Shown here: positions 7,331-12,669 of the stretch, piece after piece
Numbering within the stretch: the stretch's first letter is position 1
Layout of the letters: each line of letters starts with the position of its first letter
NCBI GenBank assembly: GCA_045660225.1
Contig: JAZRDK010000108.1
Location: forward strand, 1 to 12,669
DNA: 12,669 nt
Source: Scatosoma sp045660225
GTDB lineage: Bacteria; Bacillota; Clostridia; Christensenellales; Borkfalkiaceae
Direction: 5' to 3'
Translations under genes and position numbers: made by a program
The notes under the pieces: generated by a model
Seen by the model: the letters and a program-made list of their open reading frames with translations, nothing else
What the model was told of the DNA's origin: nothing
The model's database searches: none

Positions 7331-7353
7331 AAATTTCTCGCCTAAGGTATAAA
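7327..7353 (+). promoter_or_regulatory. Weak promoter candidate before the M23 gene
   Basis: TTGAAA (7327-7332) and TATAAA (7348-7353) are only 15 bp apart, shorter than optimal. A 6-bp hairpin (TCGCCT 7338-7343 with AGGCGA 7354-7359) overlaps it and has no T-tract. I could not fit a sigma-F or sigma-G type consensus, which would be expected if the downstream gene behaves like spoIIQ. Confidence 0.3.
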
Positions 7354-7412
7354 AGGCGAAAAAGCCGTCAATCCTTTACATACAAAAAACGATTTTCGGA
7401 GGATTGAAAACA

Positions 7413-8093
7413 ATGAAAGAACAAAACGAGAACGAAAAGAAGAAAAAGCCTATGAATAAAGAGCGCAAGTTTTACCTATTCACGGCAATCGGTTGCGCCG
7501 TGGCTTTGCTTGCGGTAATCGTCGTCGCGGTTGCCGTCACCAACGCCAGCGAATTGACGGACGAAGAAGCGCTCCGTGGCTCGAATTCGTCGAGTATTCA
7601 TGCACCCAACTCGTCTGAAGACGGCGGGTCTTCGGGTGGTGGAAATTCAAGCGCGGACGAGCCGGTGATTACCGTACCCGACGGCTTGGGCTTGCCTGTG
7701 TCGACGGTGAACGTTTGCAACGACTACGGTTTTTATCACAACAAAACGCTGAATTGTTATTACGAGCACGAAGGCATCGATTTTACGGCGGAAGTGGGCG
7801 CGGAAGTGCGCGCTGTCAAGGACGGCGTCGTGGAAAGTATCTTCCGTGACGATATTTTGTTGGGTACGGAAATCGTCGTCAACCATGGCGACGGGATGAA
7901 AACGTTATACCGTTTCGTGGACGCAAACGAAAACTTGACGGTGGGCGCAACGGTGAAAAAGGGGGACGTGATTGCTACCGTCGCGCAAGCAAGTGGCAAC
8001 GAGTACAAGGACGGCGCGCATTTGCATTTTGAAATTTCCGTCAGCGGAGAAAACGTAGACCCTGCCTTGCATCTGACGTTAGAAGAAAAATAA
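7413..8093 (+). CDS. Membrane-anchored M23 (LytM) peptidase, SpoIIQ-like
   Basis: This 226-residue protein has a basic N-terminus (about 1-20), one transmembrane segment at about 21-43 and a Ser/Gly/Asn-rich extracytoplasmic linker (about 55-82). An M23 domain follows, with the zinc ligands HxxxD (HEGID, His119 and Asp123) and HxH (HLH, His203 and His205). Family members are Zn2+ endopeptidases cutting peptidoglycan cross-bridges or stems. Anchor-linker-single LytM domain at this size is the SpoIIQ layout. Clostridial SpoIIQ keeps the zinc ligands, while B. subtilis SpoIIQ has lost one, so this one would be the clostridial type. A vegetative cell-wall peptidase is the alternative. ATG 7413 follows CGGAGG (7397-7402) by about 10 nt; an in-frame TTG at 7404 is too close to that site. 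A terminator follows. Confidence 0.85.
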   Translation: MKEQNENEKKKKPMNKERKFYLFTAIGCAVALLAVIVVAVAVTNASELTDEEALRGSNSSSIHAPNSSEDGGSSGGGNSSADEPVITVPDGLGLPVSTVNVCNDYGFYHNKTLNCYYEHEGIDFTAEVGAEVRAVKDGVVESIFRDDILLGTEIVVNHGDGMKTLYRFVDANENLTVGATVKKGDVIATVAQASGNEYKDGAHLHFEISVSGENVDPALHLTLEEK

Positions 8094-8111
8094 ATAGACG
8101 TAAGGTTATGG

Positions 8112-8148
8112 AAAACTCGACTTTCTAAGTCGAGTTTTTATTTTTTTA
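8112..8148 (+). terminator. Intrinsic terminator after the M23 gene
   Basis: An A/T-flanked stem of 11-12 bp pairs 8112-8123 with 8127-8138 (core ACTCGACTT / AAGTCGAGT, 3-nt loop). It is followed by a T-rich run to 8148. Confidence 0.9.
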
Positions 8149-8198
8149 CTTTAATAGGCACGAAATTACGTTTTAGACGCGAAATTTTTAGAGATTTG

Positions 8199-8228
8199 TT
8201 GACAGGCGAAGGACAGATGTGATACAAT
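8199..8228 (+). promoter_or_regulatory. Sigma-A promoter of the BspA-like gene
   Basis: A consensus TTGACA (8199-8204) and TACAAT (8223-8228) are separated by 18 bp, with an extended -10 TG at 8220-8221. Predicted start is near 8235, giving a leader of about 124 nt. This is one of the best promoters in the window and implies substantial expression of the lipoprotein. Confidence 0.87.
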
Positions 8229-8243
8229 ACGTACAGTGGCGTA

Positions 8244-8260
8244 TATTTGCTATGCAAATA
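8244..8260 (+). repeat. Inverted repeat at the start of the BspA-like transcript
   Basis: TATTTGC and GCAAATA form perfect 7-bp arms around TAT. The repeat begins about 9 nt after the predicted transcription start. It could be an operator in DNA or a 5'-stabilising hairpin in RNA; the sequence does not decide which. Confidence 0.5.
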
Positions 8261-8358
8261 CGAAGGGTTTTTCGAGAGATTTAGCCGATTTTGGTGGCGT
8301 CGAAACGTCCTTGGCGCAGTTTGTAAATGGATAAATGCAAAAGGGAAGAAGAAAATCA

Positions 8359-10236
8359 ATGATGAAAAAAGGGTTAAAACTCATTTTGGCGACGTTTGTT
8401 TGTGCGGTGCTTTCGGTTGGGGCGCTGGCTTGTGGTGACACGGGCGACGGCTCGTCAGAAACCGCATCTTCCGTGCAAAGCACGGTAAGTTCTTTAGACG
8501 CAAGCTCGTCCAAAGAACAGTCTTCGCAAGAAGAAAGCTCGTCTAAAGACGAATCGATAGAAGAAACGTCGTCCAGCGACCAAAGTTCGTCTAAGGACGA
8601 ATCGACAGAAGAAACGTCGTCCAGCGAAGAAAGCTCCAGCGAAGAAAGTTCCAGCGAAGAAAGTTCGTCGGATAGCGACGGGCACACCCACGAATTTAAC
8701 GAAACGCTGTCGACGGCGGAAACTTGCTTGCAACCGCGATACCTTGTTTCTAAGTGCGAGTGCGGAGAAACGGAGAGTACGCAGTTGGTTGCGCCCGTAG
8801 GGCACGACGTCAAAGACGGGGCTTGTACGCGTTGTTTGCAGGCGGAAAGCAAAGGGCTTAAGTTTACGCTCGACGGGGAAGGTTACGTGTTGACAGGGAA
8901 AGGCTTGTGTGCGGACGTGGACATTATCGTGCCTTCTTCGTATATGGACAAACCCGTTGTTGGCGTCGCGAAAGAAGCCTTCCGTGAAGACGACGCGATT
9001 AAGAGTGTGTACCTGCCTTCGACGGTGCAAACGGTGTCCGAAGCTGCGTTTTGGAATTGTACGAAATTAAAGGCAATTTGGATTGAAAGCGCGACGACGA
9101 TTTCGACGCGCGCCATCGACCGTTGCCCGTTGTTGAAAAGCGTGACGCTTGGCGAAGGTGTACAATCGATTTCCGACAACGCGATTGCGGAATGTCCGAC
9201 GTTAGAAGGCGTTTTTGCGGTGGATGGAAACGACGAATACCGCTCGGTAAACGGCGTTTTGTATTCGGAAGATATGAAGACCTTGGTGCAGTACCCCTTG
9301 GGCGGTTCGGCGACGTCGTTCGTCGTGCCTGAAGGGGTGACGAAGATTGCAAAAAACGCGTTTGTTTATAACCGAACGTTGACGGACGTAACGTTGCCAA
9401 ACAGTTTGGAAATTATCGACGATTTTGCGTTTTATCGTTGCGCAATCAAGTCGGTGTCTTTCCCCGATTCGCTTAAAAGCATCGGCGGAAACGCGTTTGG
9501 GTACTGTTTGGGCTTGGACGGCGCGTTGTCGTTCCCCGAAGGCTTAGAAGAAATCGGCGGTTACGCGTTTGTCGGTTGCGAAGAACTGACGGGGCGCTTA
9601 CTCATTCCAGGAAGCGTAACTTCTATAGGCGAATTTGCCTTCTTCGAGTGCTTTAAGTTGCAATCGCTTGGCTTGGGCGAAGGCGTAGAAGAAATCGGCA
9701 CGTACGCGTTCTACTACTGCTACAACTTGTCCGATACGCTGACAATTCCCGATTCGGTGACGAAAATCGGCTCGTACGCGTTTGCGTGGTGCTATGGCGC
9801 AAAAGCGGTGGACTTCGGCGAAAATTTGGAAACGATTGAAGAATACGCGTTTTATTATTGCACGGAAATCAGCGGAAAAATCGTGCTCAGCGACGTGCTG
9901 ACGCGCATTGGCGACTACGCGTTTGCGTACACGAAAATTGTGGAAATTTCGGGTGGCGACGGCTTGCAGGCGATAGGACAATACGCCTTTGAAAAGTGCG
10001 CGCGCTTGAAGACGGTGTACTTGGGCGAATCGCTGACCAGTATTGCGAAATTCGCGTTCAACGGTTGCACGTCGATTTCGTCGGTGACCTTTGCCGTTAC
10101 GGAAGGTTGGCGCGTCGGCGACGATGCGGGTATGGCGGAATCGAGTAGCGTCAACCCCGACGATTTGTCTACGGCGGCAAAAGCTGCAAAACAGTTGCGC
10201 GCAACCAACAATGCAAAGTACTGGAAACGTGGTTAA
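8359..10236 (+). CDS. BspA-like leucine-rich-repeat surface lipoprotein
   Basis: The 625-residue protein starts with a lipoprotein signal peptide (SVGALAC, lipidated Cys25) and a Ser/Glu/Asp-rich stalk at about 28-106. A Cys/His module follows (HTH at 109-111, Cys123, CxC at 133-135, GHD at 148-150, CxxC at 156-159). About 15 BspA/TpLRR-type repeats fill about 200-575, with consensus like LPDSVTSIGDYAFYYCTNL. An insert after repeat 4 (NGVLYSEDMKTLVQYP) is common in this family. The C-terminal tail, with STAAKAAKQL and ending YWKRG, matches the end seen on many BspA-like proteins of gut Clostridia. BspA-type LRRs mediate binding to host or microbial surfaces; the ligand here is unknown. ATG 8359 (or 8362) is preferred because GGGAAG lies upstream and it begins the signal peptide; ATG 8335 lacks a ribosome binding site. 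It is a single-gene unit with its own promoter and terminator. Confidence 0.93.
   Translation: MMKKGLKLILATFVCAVLSVGALACGDTGDGSSETASSVQSTVSSLDASSSKEQSSQEESSSKDESIEETSSSDQSSSKDESTEETSSSEESSSEESSSEESSSDSDGHTHEFNETLSTAETCLQPRYLVSKCECGETESTQLVAPVGHDVKDGACTRCLQAESKGLKFTLDGEGYVLTGKGLCADVDIIVPSSYMDKPVVGVAKEAFREDDAIKSVYLPSTVQTVSEAAFWNCTKLKAIWIESATTISTRAIDRCPLLKSVTLGEGVQSISDNAIAECPTLEGVFAVDGNDEYRSVNGVLYSEDMKTLVQYPLGGSATSFVVPEGVTKIAKNAFVYNRTLTDVTLPNSLEIIDDFAFYRCAIKSVSFPDSLKSIGGNAFGYCLGLDGALSFPEGLEEIGGYAFVGCEELTGRLLIPGSVTSIGEFAFFECFKLQSLGLGEGVEEIGTYAFYYCYNLSDTLTIPDSVTKIGSYAFAWCYGAKAVDFGENLETIEEYAFYYCTEISGKIVLSDVLTRIGDYAFAYTKIVEISGGDGLQAIGQYAFEKCARLKTVYLGESLTSIAKFAFNGCTSISSVTFAVTEGWRVGDDAGMAESSSVNPDDLSTAAKAAKQLRATNNAKYWKRG
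8536..8661 (+). repeat. Tandem repeats encoding the Ser-rich stalk
   Basis: Two 48-bp direct repeats lie head to tail (8536-8583 and 8584-8631), with about five mismatches. Two 15-bp units follow (8632-8646 and 8647-8661; AGYTCCAGCGAAGAA), which repeat the end of the 48-bp unit. All units are multiples of three, so copy-number change would alter stalk length without frameshift. They encode SSSKDES-, ETSSS- and EESSS-type runs. Confidence 0.85.
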
Positions 10237-10250
10237 ACGGAAGATAGATA

Positions 10251-10280
10251 AACGCTCCACCTTGTCGTGGAGCGTTTTTT
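10251..10280 (+). terminator. Intrinsic terminator after the BspA-like gene
   Basis: A perfect 10-bp stem pairs 10251-10260 with 10267-10276 (AACGCTCCAC / GTGGAGCGTT). The loop is CTTGTC, and the stem runs into a T-tract to 10280. Confidence 0.93.
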
Positions 10281-10337
10281 ATTGTGCTAAAAGGCTTTTC
10301 CCTTGCATACGATAAGATAAGGACAAGGGGGAAAACG

Positions 10338-11792
10338 ATGAAAAGAAGGTTGGCAATTTTGACGTCTGTGGCAATCATTTTGTCCGTCGCGCCCGTGCTT
10401 ACGTCTTGCGACAAACAAGAAAATGCACGGGGCAGGTACGAGATTATTGCAGAATATTCTCCGGAAACTAAGACGGTTGCCGGGGCGGTGAAAGTGACGT
10501 TTATAAACACGACGGAAAACGAAATTTCCGCGCTTAAATTTCAACTTTATCCAAACGCCTATCGCAAGGATGCTTTGTATGCACCCGTACCGACTGCGTA
10601 CGCGGACGTGGCGTATTACGACGGCGAAAGCTATGGCGAAATCGTCGTTTCCAGCGTGAACGGCTCGAAAAACTGGGAAGTGATGGGCGAAGACGTAAAC
10701 GTTTTATGCGCGTATTTGGAAAAACCGCTTTATCCGGGCGATAAGGTCGTTTTAGACATCGGTTTTTTGACGAAACTCGCGTCCGTAAACCACCGCACGG
10801 GCATTACGAAAAACACGACGAATCTTGCCAACTTTTTCCCCGTGCTTTGCGGTTTGCAAGGTGGCGAATTTTACGAAACGGTATACTATTCGGACGGTGA
10901 CCCCTTCTTTACCGATTTCGCTGATTACACGGTGCGTTTGACAGTGCCTAAGGACTACGAAGTGGCGGCGACGGGCGAAATGATTGACGAGCGTATGCTA
11001 GAAAGTAAAAAAGCATATACCATGTCCGTGTCCAGCGTGCGAGATTTTGCCATTACCGTTGCTAAGGACTACCGACTTCTTGAAACGGTACACGGCGACA
11101 CGAGATTGCTATATTACTATTACGCGGACGCGAACCCGCAAAAGACGCTTGACTGCGCCAAAGAATCGTTTGCGTACTACGAAGACGCGTTTGGCGACTA
11201 CGCATACACCACGTATACACTCGCGGAAACGGGGCTTTGCTTTGGGGGGATGGAATACCCGTGCTTTACGATGCTTTCGGATGCGTTGACCGGCGATGAA
11301 CGCTACCGCGCCGTCGCGCACGAAACGGCGCATCAATGGTGGGGCTCGGCGGTTGGGAATAATCCGATTGAAAACGCGTGGCAGGACGAAGGTTTGGCGG
11401 AATATTCCGCGCTTTGCTTTTTCGACGGCTACGAAAAATACGGCTTTGCCTACGATAAGCTGGTGGCGGACGCGTTAAAGGAATATCGTTCGTATTACGA
11501 CGTATACGGCAGTGTTTTGGGTAGGTCGGATACGCGTATGACGCGACATTTGAAAGAGTTTGTCAGCGAATACGAATACCGATGTATTTCGTTTGATAAG
11601 ACGGTGGTTATGATGGATACTTTGCGAAAAAGCGTGGGCGATAAAAAGTTTTTCTCGGCATTAAAAAAGTATTACCAACACTATAAAGGCAAAACGGTAG
11701 GCGTTGGCGAGCTTGTCGCAAGCTTTGAAAAAACGGGCGTGGACGTGGGCGGATTTTTCGACAGTTTTTTAAGCGGTAAAGGGATTTTGTAG
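10338..11792 (+). CDS. M1-family metallopeptidase lipoprotein
   Basis: This 484-residue protein has a lipoprotein signal with a classic lipobox (VLTSC, lipidated Cys24). An N-terminal beta-sandwich domain (about 30-235) and a gluzincin catalytic domain follow. The zinc site is complete: HETAHQWWG (His328, Glu329, His332) then Glu351 after exactly 18 residues (HExxH-x18-E). The substrate motif is GGMEYP at 303-308, a bacterial variant of the GxMEN exopeptidase motif. A Tyr in YRCISFDK, before the helix TVVMMDTLRKSVGD, is placed like the catalytic Tyr of the family. The large C-terminal helical domain of classical aminopeptidase N is absent. Expected role is trimming peptides at the outer face of the membrane; substrate is unknown. 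ATG 10338 follows AAGGGGG (10325-10331). I found no convincing promoter in the 57 nt after the preceding terminator, so its transcription is unexplained. Confidence 0.92.
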   Translation: MKRRLAILTSVAIILSVAPVLTSCDKQENARGRYEIIAEYSPETKTVAGAVKVTFINTTENEISALKFQLYPNAYRKDALYAPVPTAYADVAYYDGESYGEIVVSSVNGSKNWEVMGEDVNVLCAYLEKPLYPGDKVVLDIGFLTKLASVNHRTGITKNTTNLANFFPVLCGLQGGEFYETVYYSDGDPFFTDFADYTVRLTVPKDYEVAATGEMIDERMLESKKAYTMSVSSVRDFAITVAKDYRLLETVHGDTRLLYYYYADANPQKTLDCAKESFAYYEDAFGDYAYTTYTLAETGLCFGGMEYPCFTMLSDALTGDERYRAVAHETAHQWWGSAVGNNPIENAWQDEGLAEYSALCFFDGYEKYGFAYDKLVADALKEYRSYYDVYGSVLGRSDTRMTRHLKEFVSEYEYRCISFDKTVVMMDTLRKSVGDKKFFSALKKYYQHYKGKTVGVGELVASFEKTGVDVGGFFDSFLSGKGIL

Positions 11793-11812
11793 GCGAAGAC
11801 GCGCAAAATCGG

Positions 11813-11841
11813 TTGCAAAAACAAAGTTTTTTTCGTATAAT
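11813..11841 (+). promoter_or_regulatory. Sigma-A promoter of the FmdB-type gene
   Basis: TTGCAA (11813-11818) and TATAAT (11836-11841) are spaced by 17 bp. It starts about 20 bp after the M1 peptidase stop. No strong hairpin separates the two genes, so read-through from the peptidase gene is also possible. Confidence 0.85.
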
Positions 11842-11873
11842 GGTAAGGCAATACGTAAGGACGGAAGAAACTT

Positions 11874-12071
11874 ATGCCTTTATTACAATACAAATGCAAG
11901 ACTTGCGGTAAAAAATTTGACGAGCTGGTGCGCGTATACACCGACAAAGTGGCTTGTCCCGATTGCGGTGGGGAAACGGAGCGCGACTATTCGGGCGACG
12001 TGTACACGGCAACAGGCAAGCAAAGCAAAAAATGCTCGGGAAATTGTAAAACTTGCGGTGGATGTAGATAA
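11874..12071 (+). CDS. FmdB-family zinc-ribbon protein with Cys-rich tail
   Basis: This 65-residue protein matches the FmdB/CxxC_CxxC_SSSS zinc-ribbon family. It starts MPLLQYKCKTCGKKFD, with ribbon cysteines Cys8 and Cys11, then CPDC with Cys28 and Cys31, then a polar linker. The family name comes from a putative regulator near formamidase/amidase genes, but its biochemical role is not known. The last 12 residues, KCSGNCKTCGGC then Arg, add four cysteines (54, 58, 61, 64) in Cx3Cx2Cx2C spacing, which could bind a second metal or cluster. The start ATG 11874 has GGAAG (11863-11867) about 6 nt upstream and AAGGA (11857-11861) further off. It has its own promoter and a terminator and is the last protein-coding gene before the 23S rRNA region. 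Confidence 0.85.
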   Translation: MPLLQYKCKTCGKKFDELVRVYTDKVACPDCGGETERDYSGDVYTATGKQSKKCSGNCKTCGGCR

Positions 12072-12074
12072 AAT

Positions 12075-12104
12075 CGGACGGGGCAACCCGTCCGTAACTT
12101 TTTT
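12075..12104 (+). terminator. Intrinsic terminator after the FmdB-type gene
   Basis: An 8-bp perfect stem pairs 12075-12082 with 12087-12094 (CGGACGGG / CCCGTCCG) around a GCAA tetraloop. A T6 tract lies at 12099-12104, after a 4-nt gap. It should keep the upstream transcript from entering the rRNA region. Confidence 0.85.
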
Positions 12105-12133
12105 CTTGCGCGCGACATATTTATATATATAGG

Positions 12134-12205
12134 AAAAATGCGCAAAAAAAAGTGGAAATAAAATTCTTAAAAAAATTAAAAAAAATTGCAAAAAATTAAA
12201 AAAAA
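12134..12205 (+). promoter_or_regulatory. Phased A-tracts, likely rRNA UP element
   Basis: Seven A-rich tracts run directly up to the -35 box: 12134-12138, 12144-12151, 12156-12163 (interrupted by one T), 12169-12175, 12178-12185, 12190-12195 and 12198-12205. Their centres are about 9-12.5 bp apart, near helical repeat. Such stretches bend DNA and bind the alpha C-terminal domains of RNA polymerase upstream of strong rRNA promoters. The role here is inferred from position and composition. The 28 nt between the FmdB terminator and this block show nothing I can name. Confidence 0.65.
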
Positions 12206-12208
12206 CGC

Positions 12209-12237
12209 TTGACTTTCTATTTTGTAAATGGTATTAT
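12209..12237 (+). promoter_or_regulatory. Strong promoter driving the 23S rRNA gene
   Basis: TTGACT (12209-12214) and TATTAT (12232-12237) have a 17-bp spacer and an extended -10 TG at 12229-12230. It is preceded immediately by the A-tract block. Transcription should begin near 12244 and run through an approximately 290-nt leader into 23S rRNA. No protein-coding gene starts between it and the rRNA. Confidence 0.8.
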
Positions 12238-12243
12238 GTTTAA

Positions 12244-12530
12244 GCTGTCGCTTTTGATAAGCGTTTTTTGTACAGCAACCTTGTCTGTAGACAAGGAAAA
12301 CGAAGATTAACAACTGCATAGCAAATTAGAAAAGTATTATTGGAAACAATAAGACGAGTACGAAAGGCAAAAGAGAAATTTTCATATTAGTAAAGTAAGC
12401 TAATTTGGTTAATAAAGCAAAAAGACGTTAAAAGCAATTTTAAGGCTCTTGAAAAGCGCAAATTAGTCGAGTAGAAAGTATAGAATAATCTTTAAGTAAA
12501 AAATGTAAAGACGAGTAGATGAAAGAGAAA
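12244..12530 (+). ncRNA. 5' leader of the 23S rRNA transcript
   Basis: This AT-rich, non-coding stretch between the promoter and 23S has several local structures. CGCTT (12249-12253) pairs with AAGCG (12259-12263) just before six Ts, inside an outer GCTGT/ACAGC pairing (12244-12248 with 12272-12276). CCTTGTC (12279-12285) pairs with GACAAGG (12290-12296). TTATTG (12337-12342) pairs with CAATAA (12347-12352) around GAAA. A boxA-like element GGCTCTTGAAAA lies at 12444-12455, about 75 nt before 23S. The segment AACTGCATAGCAA at 12312-12324 resembles sequence common in clostridial 16S-23S spacers. The 10-mer AAGACGAGTA occurs at 12351-12360 and 12508-12517. I see no tRNA and no 16S sequence. The 3' part should pair with the 23S trailer for processing, but the trailer is outside the window. 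Confidence 0.65.
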
Positions 12531-12669
12531 GATCAAGCTACAAAGGGCTTACGGAGGATGCCTTGGTACATGGCGCCGAAGAAGGACGTGACAAGCTGCG
12601 AAAAGCTACGGGGAGGAGCAAATATCCTGAGATCCGTAGATATCCGAATGAGGGAACTCAGCACGAGTA
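12531..12669 (+). rRNA. rrl: 23S ribosomal RNA, 5' end (partial)
   Basis: The last 139 nt match the 5' end of 23S rRNA. From 12531, GATCAAGCTACAAAGGGC aligns without gaps to the mature start of Bacillota 23S. It is followed by ACGG-GGATGCCTTGG, the GAAGGACGTG helix and the CCGAATG-GGGAAC segment, all strongly conserved. The mature 5' end is placed at about 12531 by that alignment, give or take a few bases. The gene continues past the window end. The GATCAAGCTAC start is closest to clostridial forms. No 16S gene or tRNA precedes it; it is preceded by its own promoter and leader. Confidence 0.95.

Noticed and set aside
7338..7359. Possible terminator between the 6884 gene and the M23 gene
   Set aside because: The stem is only 6 bp with a 10-nt loop, and A's, not T's, follow it on the + strand. 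It would fit only a - strand transcript, for which there is no gene.
8247..8438. 63-codon open frame in the leader of the BspA-like gene
   Set aside because: It begins at a TTG without Shine-Dalgarno and runs out of frame into the lipoprotein signal peptide; it shows no family features.
9598..10260. 220-codon open frame on the - strand across the LRR gene
   Set aside because: It lies opposite repetitive LRR coding sequence, the composition is typical of an antisense shadow, and it crosses the terminator at 10251-10280.
12072..12530. Search for tRNA or 16S remnants upstream of 23S
   Set aside because: I looked for TTC-type arms with CCA ends and for 16S 3'-end anti-Shine-Dalgarno sequence. 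None is present; the small hairpins do not form a cloverleaf.
1..12669. Mobile element, phage, CRISPR array or defence system
   Set aside because: No transposase, integrase, terminal inverted repeats with target duplication, spaced direct repeats or recognisable defence gene was found. The only tandem repeats are the coding ones at 8536-8661.

Overview
The window reads as bacterial chromosome from a low-to-mid GC Bacillota, most likely a clostridial lineage. The signs are strong AAGGAG-type ribosome binding sites, compact intrinsic terminators, sigma-A promoters, the order dnaK-dnaJ-(gap)-prmA-rsmE-mtaB-hinT known from Bacillus and Clostridia, monoderm-type lipoproteins, a BspA-like leucine-rich-repeat protein and a clostridial-looking 23S rRNA 5' end. 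Every gene I can support is on the + strand. The taxonomic placement is inference; no species can be named from this window.

Region 1 (1-4476 and on to 6893) is the chaperone and translation-modification block. It holds the last 44 codons of dnaK, a 95-nt structured gap, dnaJ with a terminator, then a lone fucI (L-fucose isomerase) with its own promoter and terminator. After that comes a new promoter driving prmA-rsmE-mtaB-hinT, whose products modify ribosomal protein L11, 16S rRNA and tRNA, plus a HIT-family hydrolase. In Bacillus subtilis dnaJ is followed directly by the prmA, rsmE and mtaB orthologues (yqeT-yqeU-yqeV), so fucI appears to be inserted into, and to split, this conserved cluster.

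Region 2 (6800-11792) is envelope-directed. It encodes a small membrane-anchored protein (possibly YwmB-like) whose start codon and ribosome binding site sit inside the hairpin that ends the hinT unit. It continues with a membrane-anchored M23 (SpoIIQ-like) peptidase with intact zinc ligands, a 625-residue BspA-like LRR lipoprotein with a serine-rich stalk, and an M1-family metallopeptidase lipoprotein. Most of these have their own promoter or terminator, so this is a run of short units and not one operon.

Region 3 (11793-12669) has an FmdB-type zinc-ribbon gene with its own promoter and terminator, followed by an AT-rich stretch that I read as a strong rRNA promoter: phased A-tracts, then TTGACT-N17-TATTAT with an extended -10. 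A leader of about 290 nt with hairpins and a boxA-like element follows, and then the 5' end of 23S rRNA, which runs off the window. No 16S rRNA or tRNA gene lies between the protein-coding gene and the 23S gene, so the 23S gene looks unlinked from 16S. This is the most unusual arrangement in the window. The caveat is that rRNA repeats are common places for assembly error, especially if the window end is a contig end. I did not find a phage, transposon, CRISPR array or defence system.
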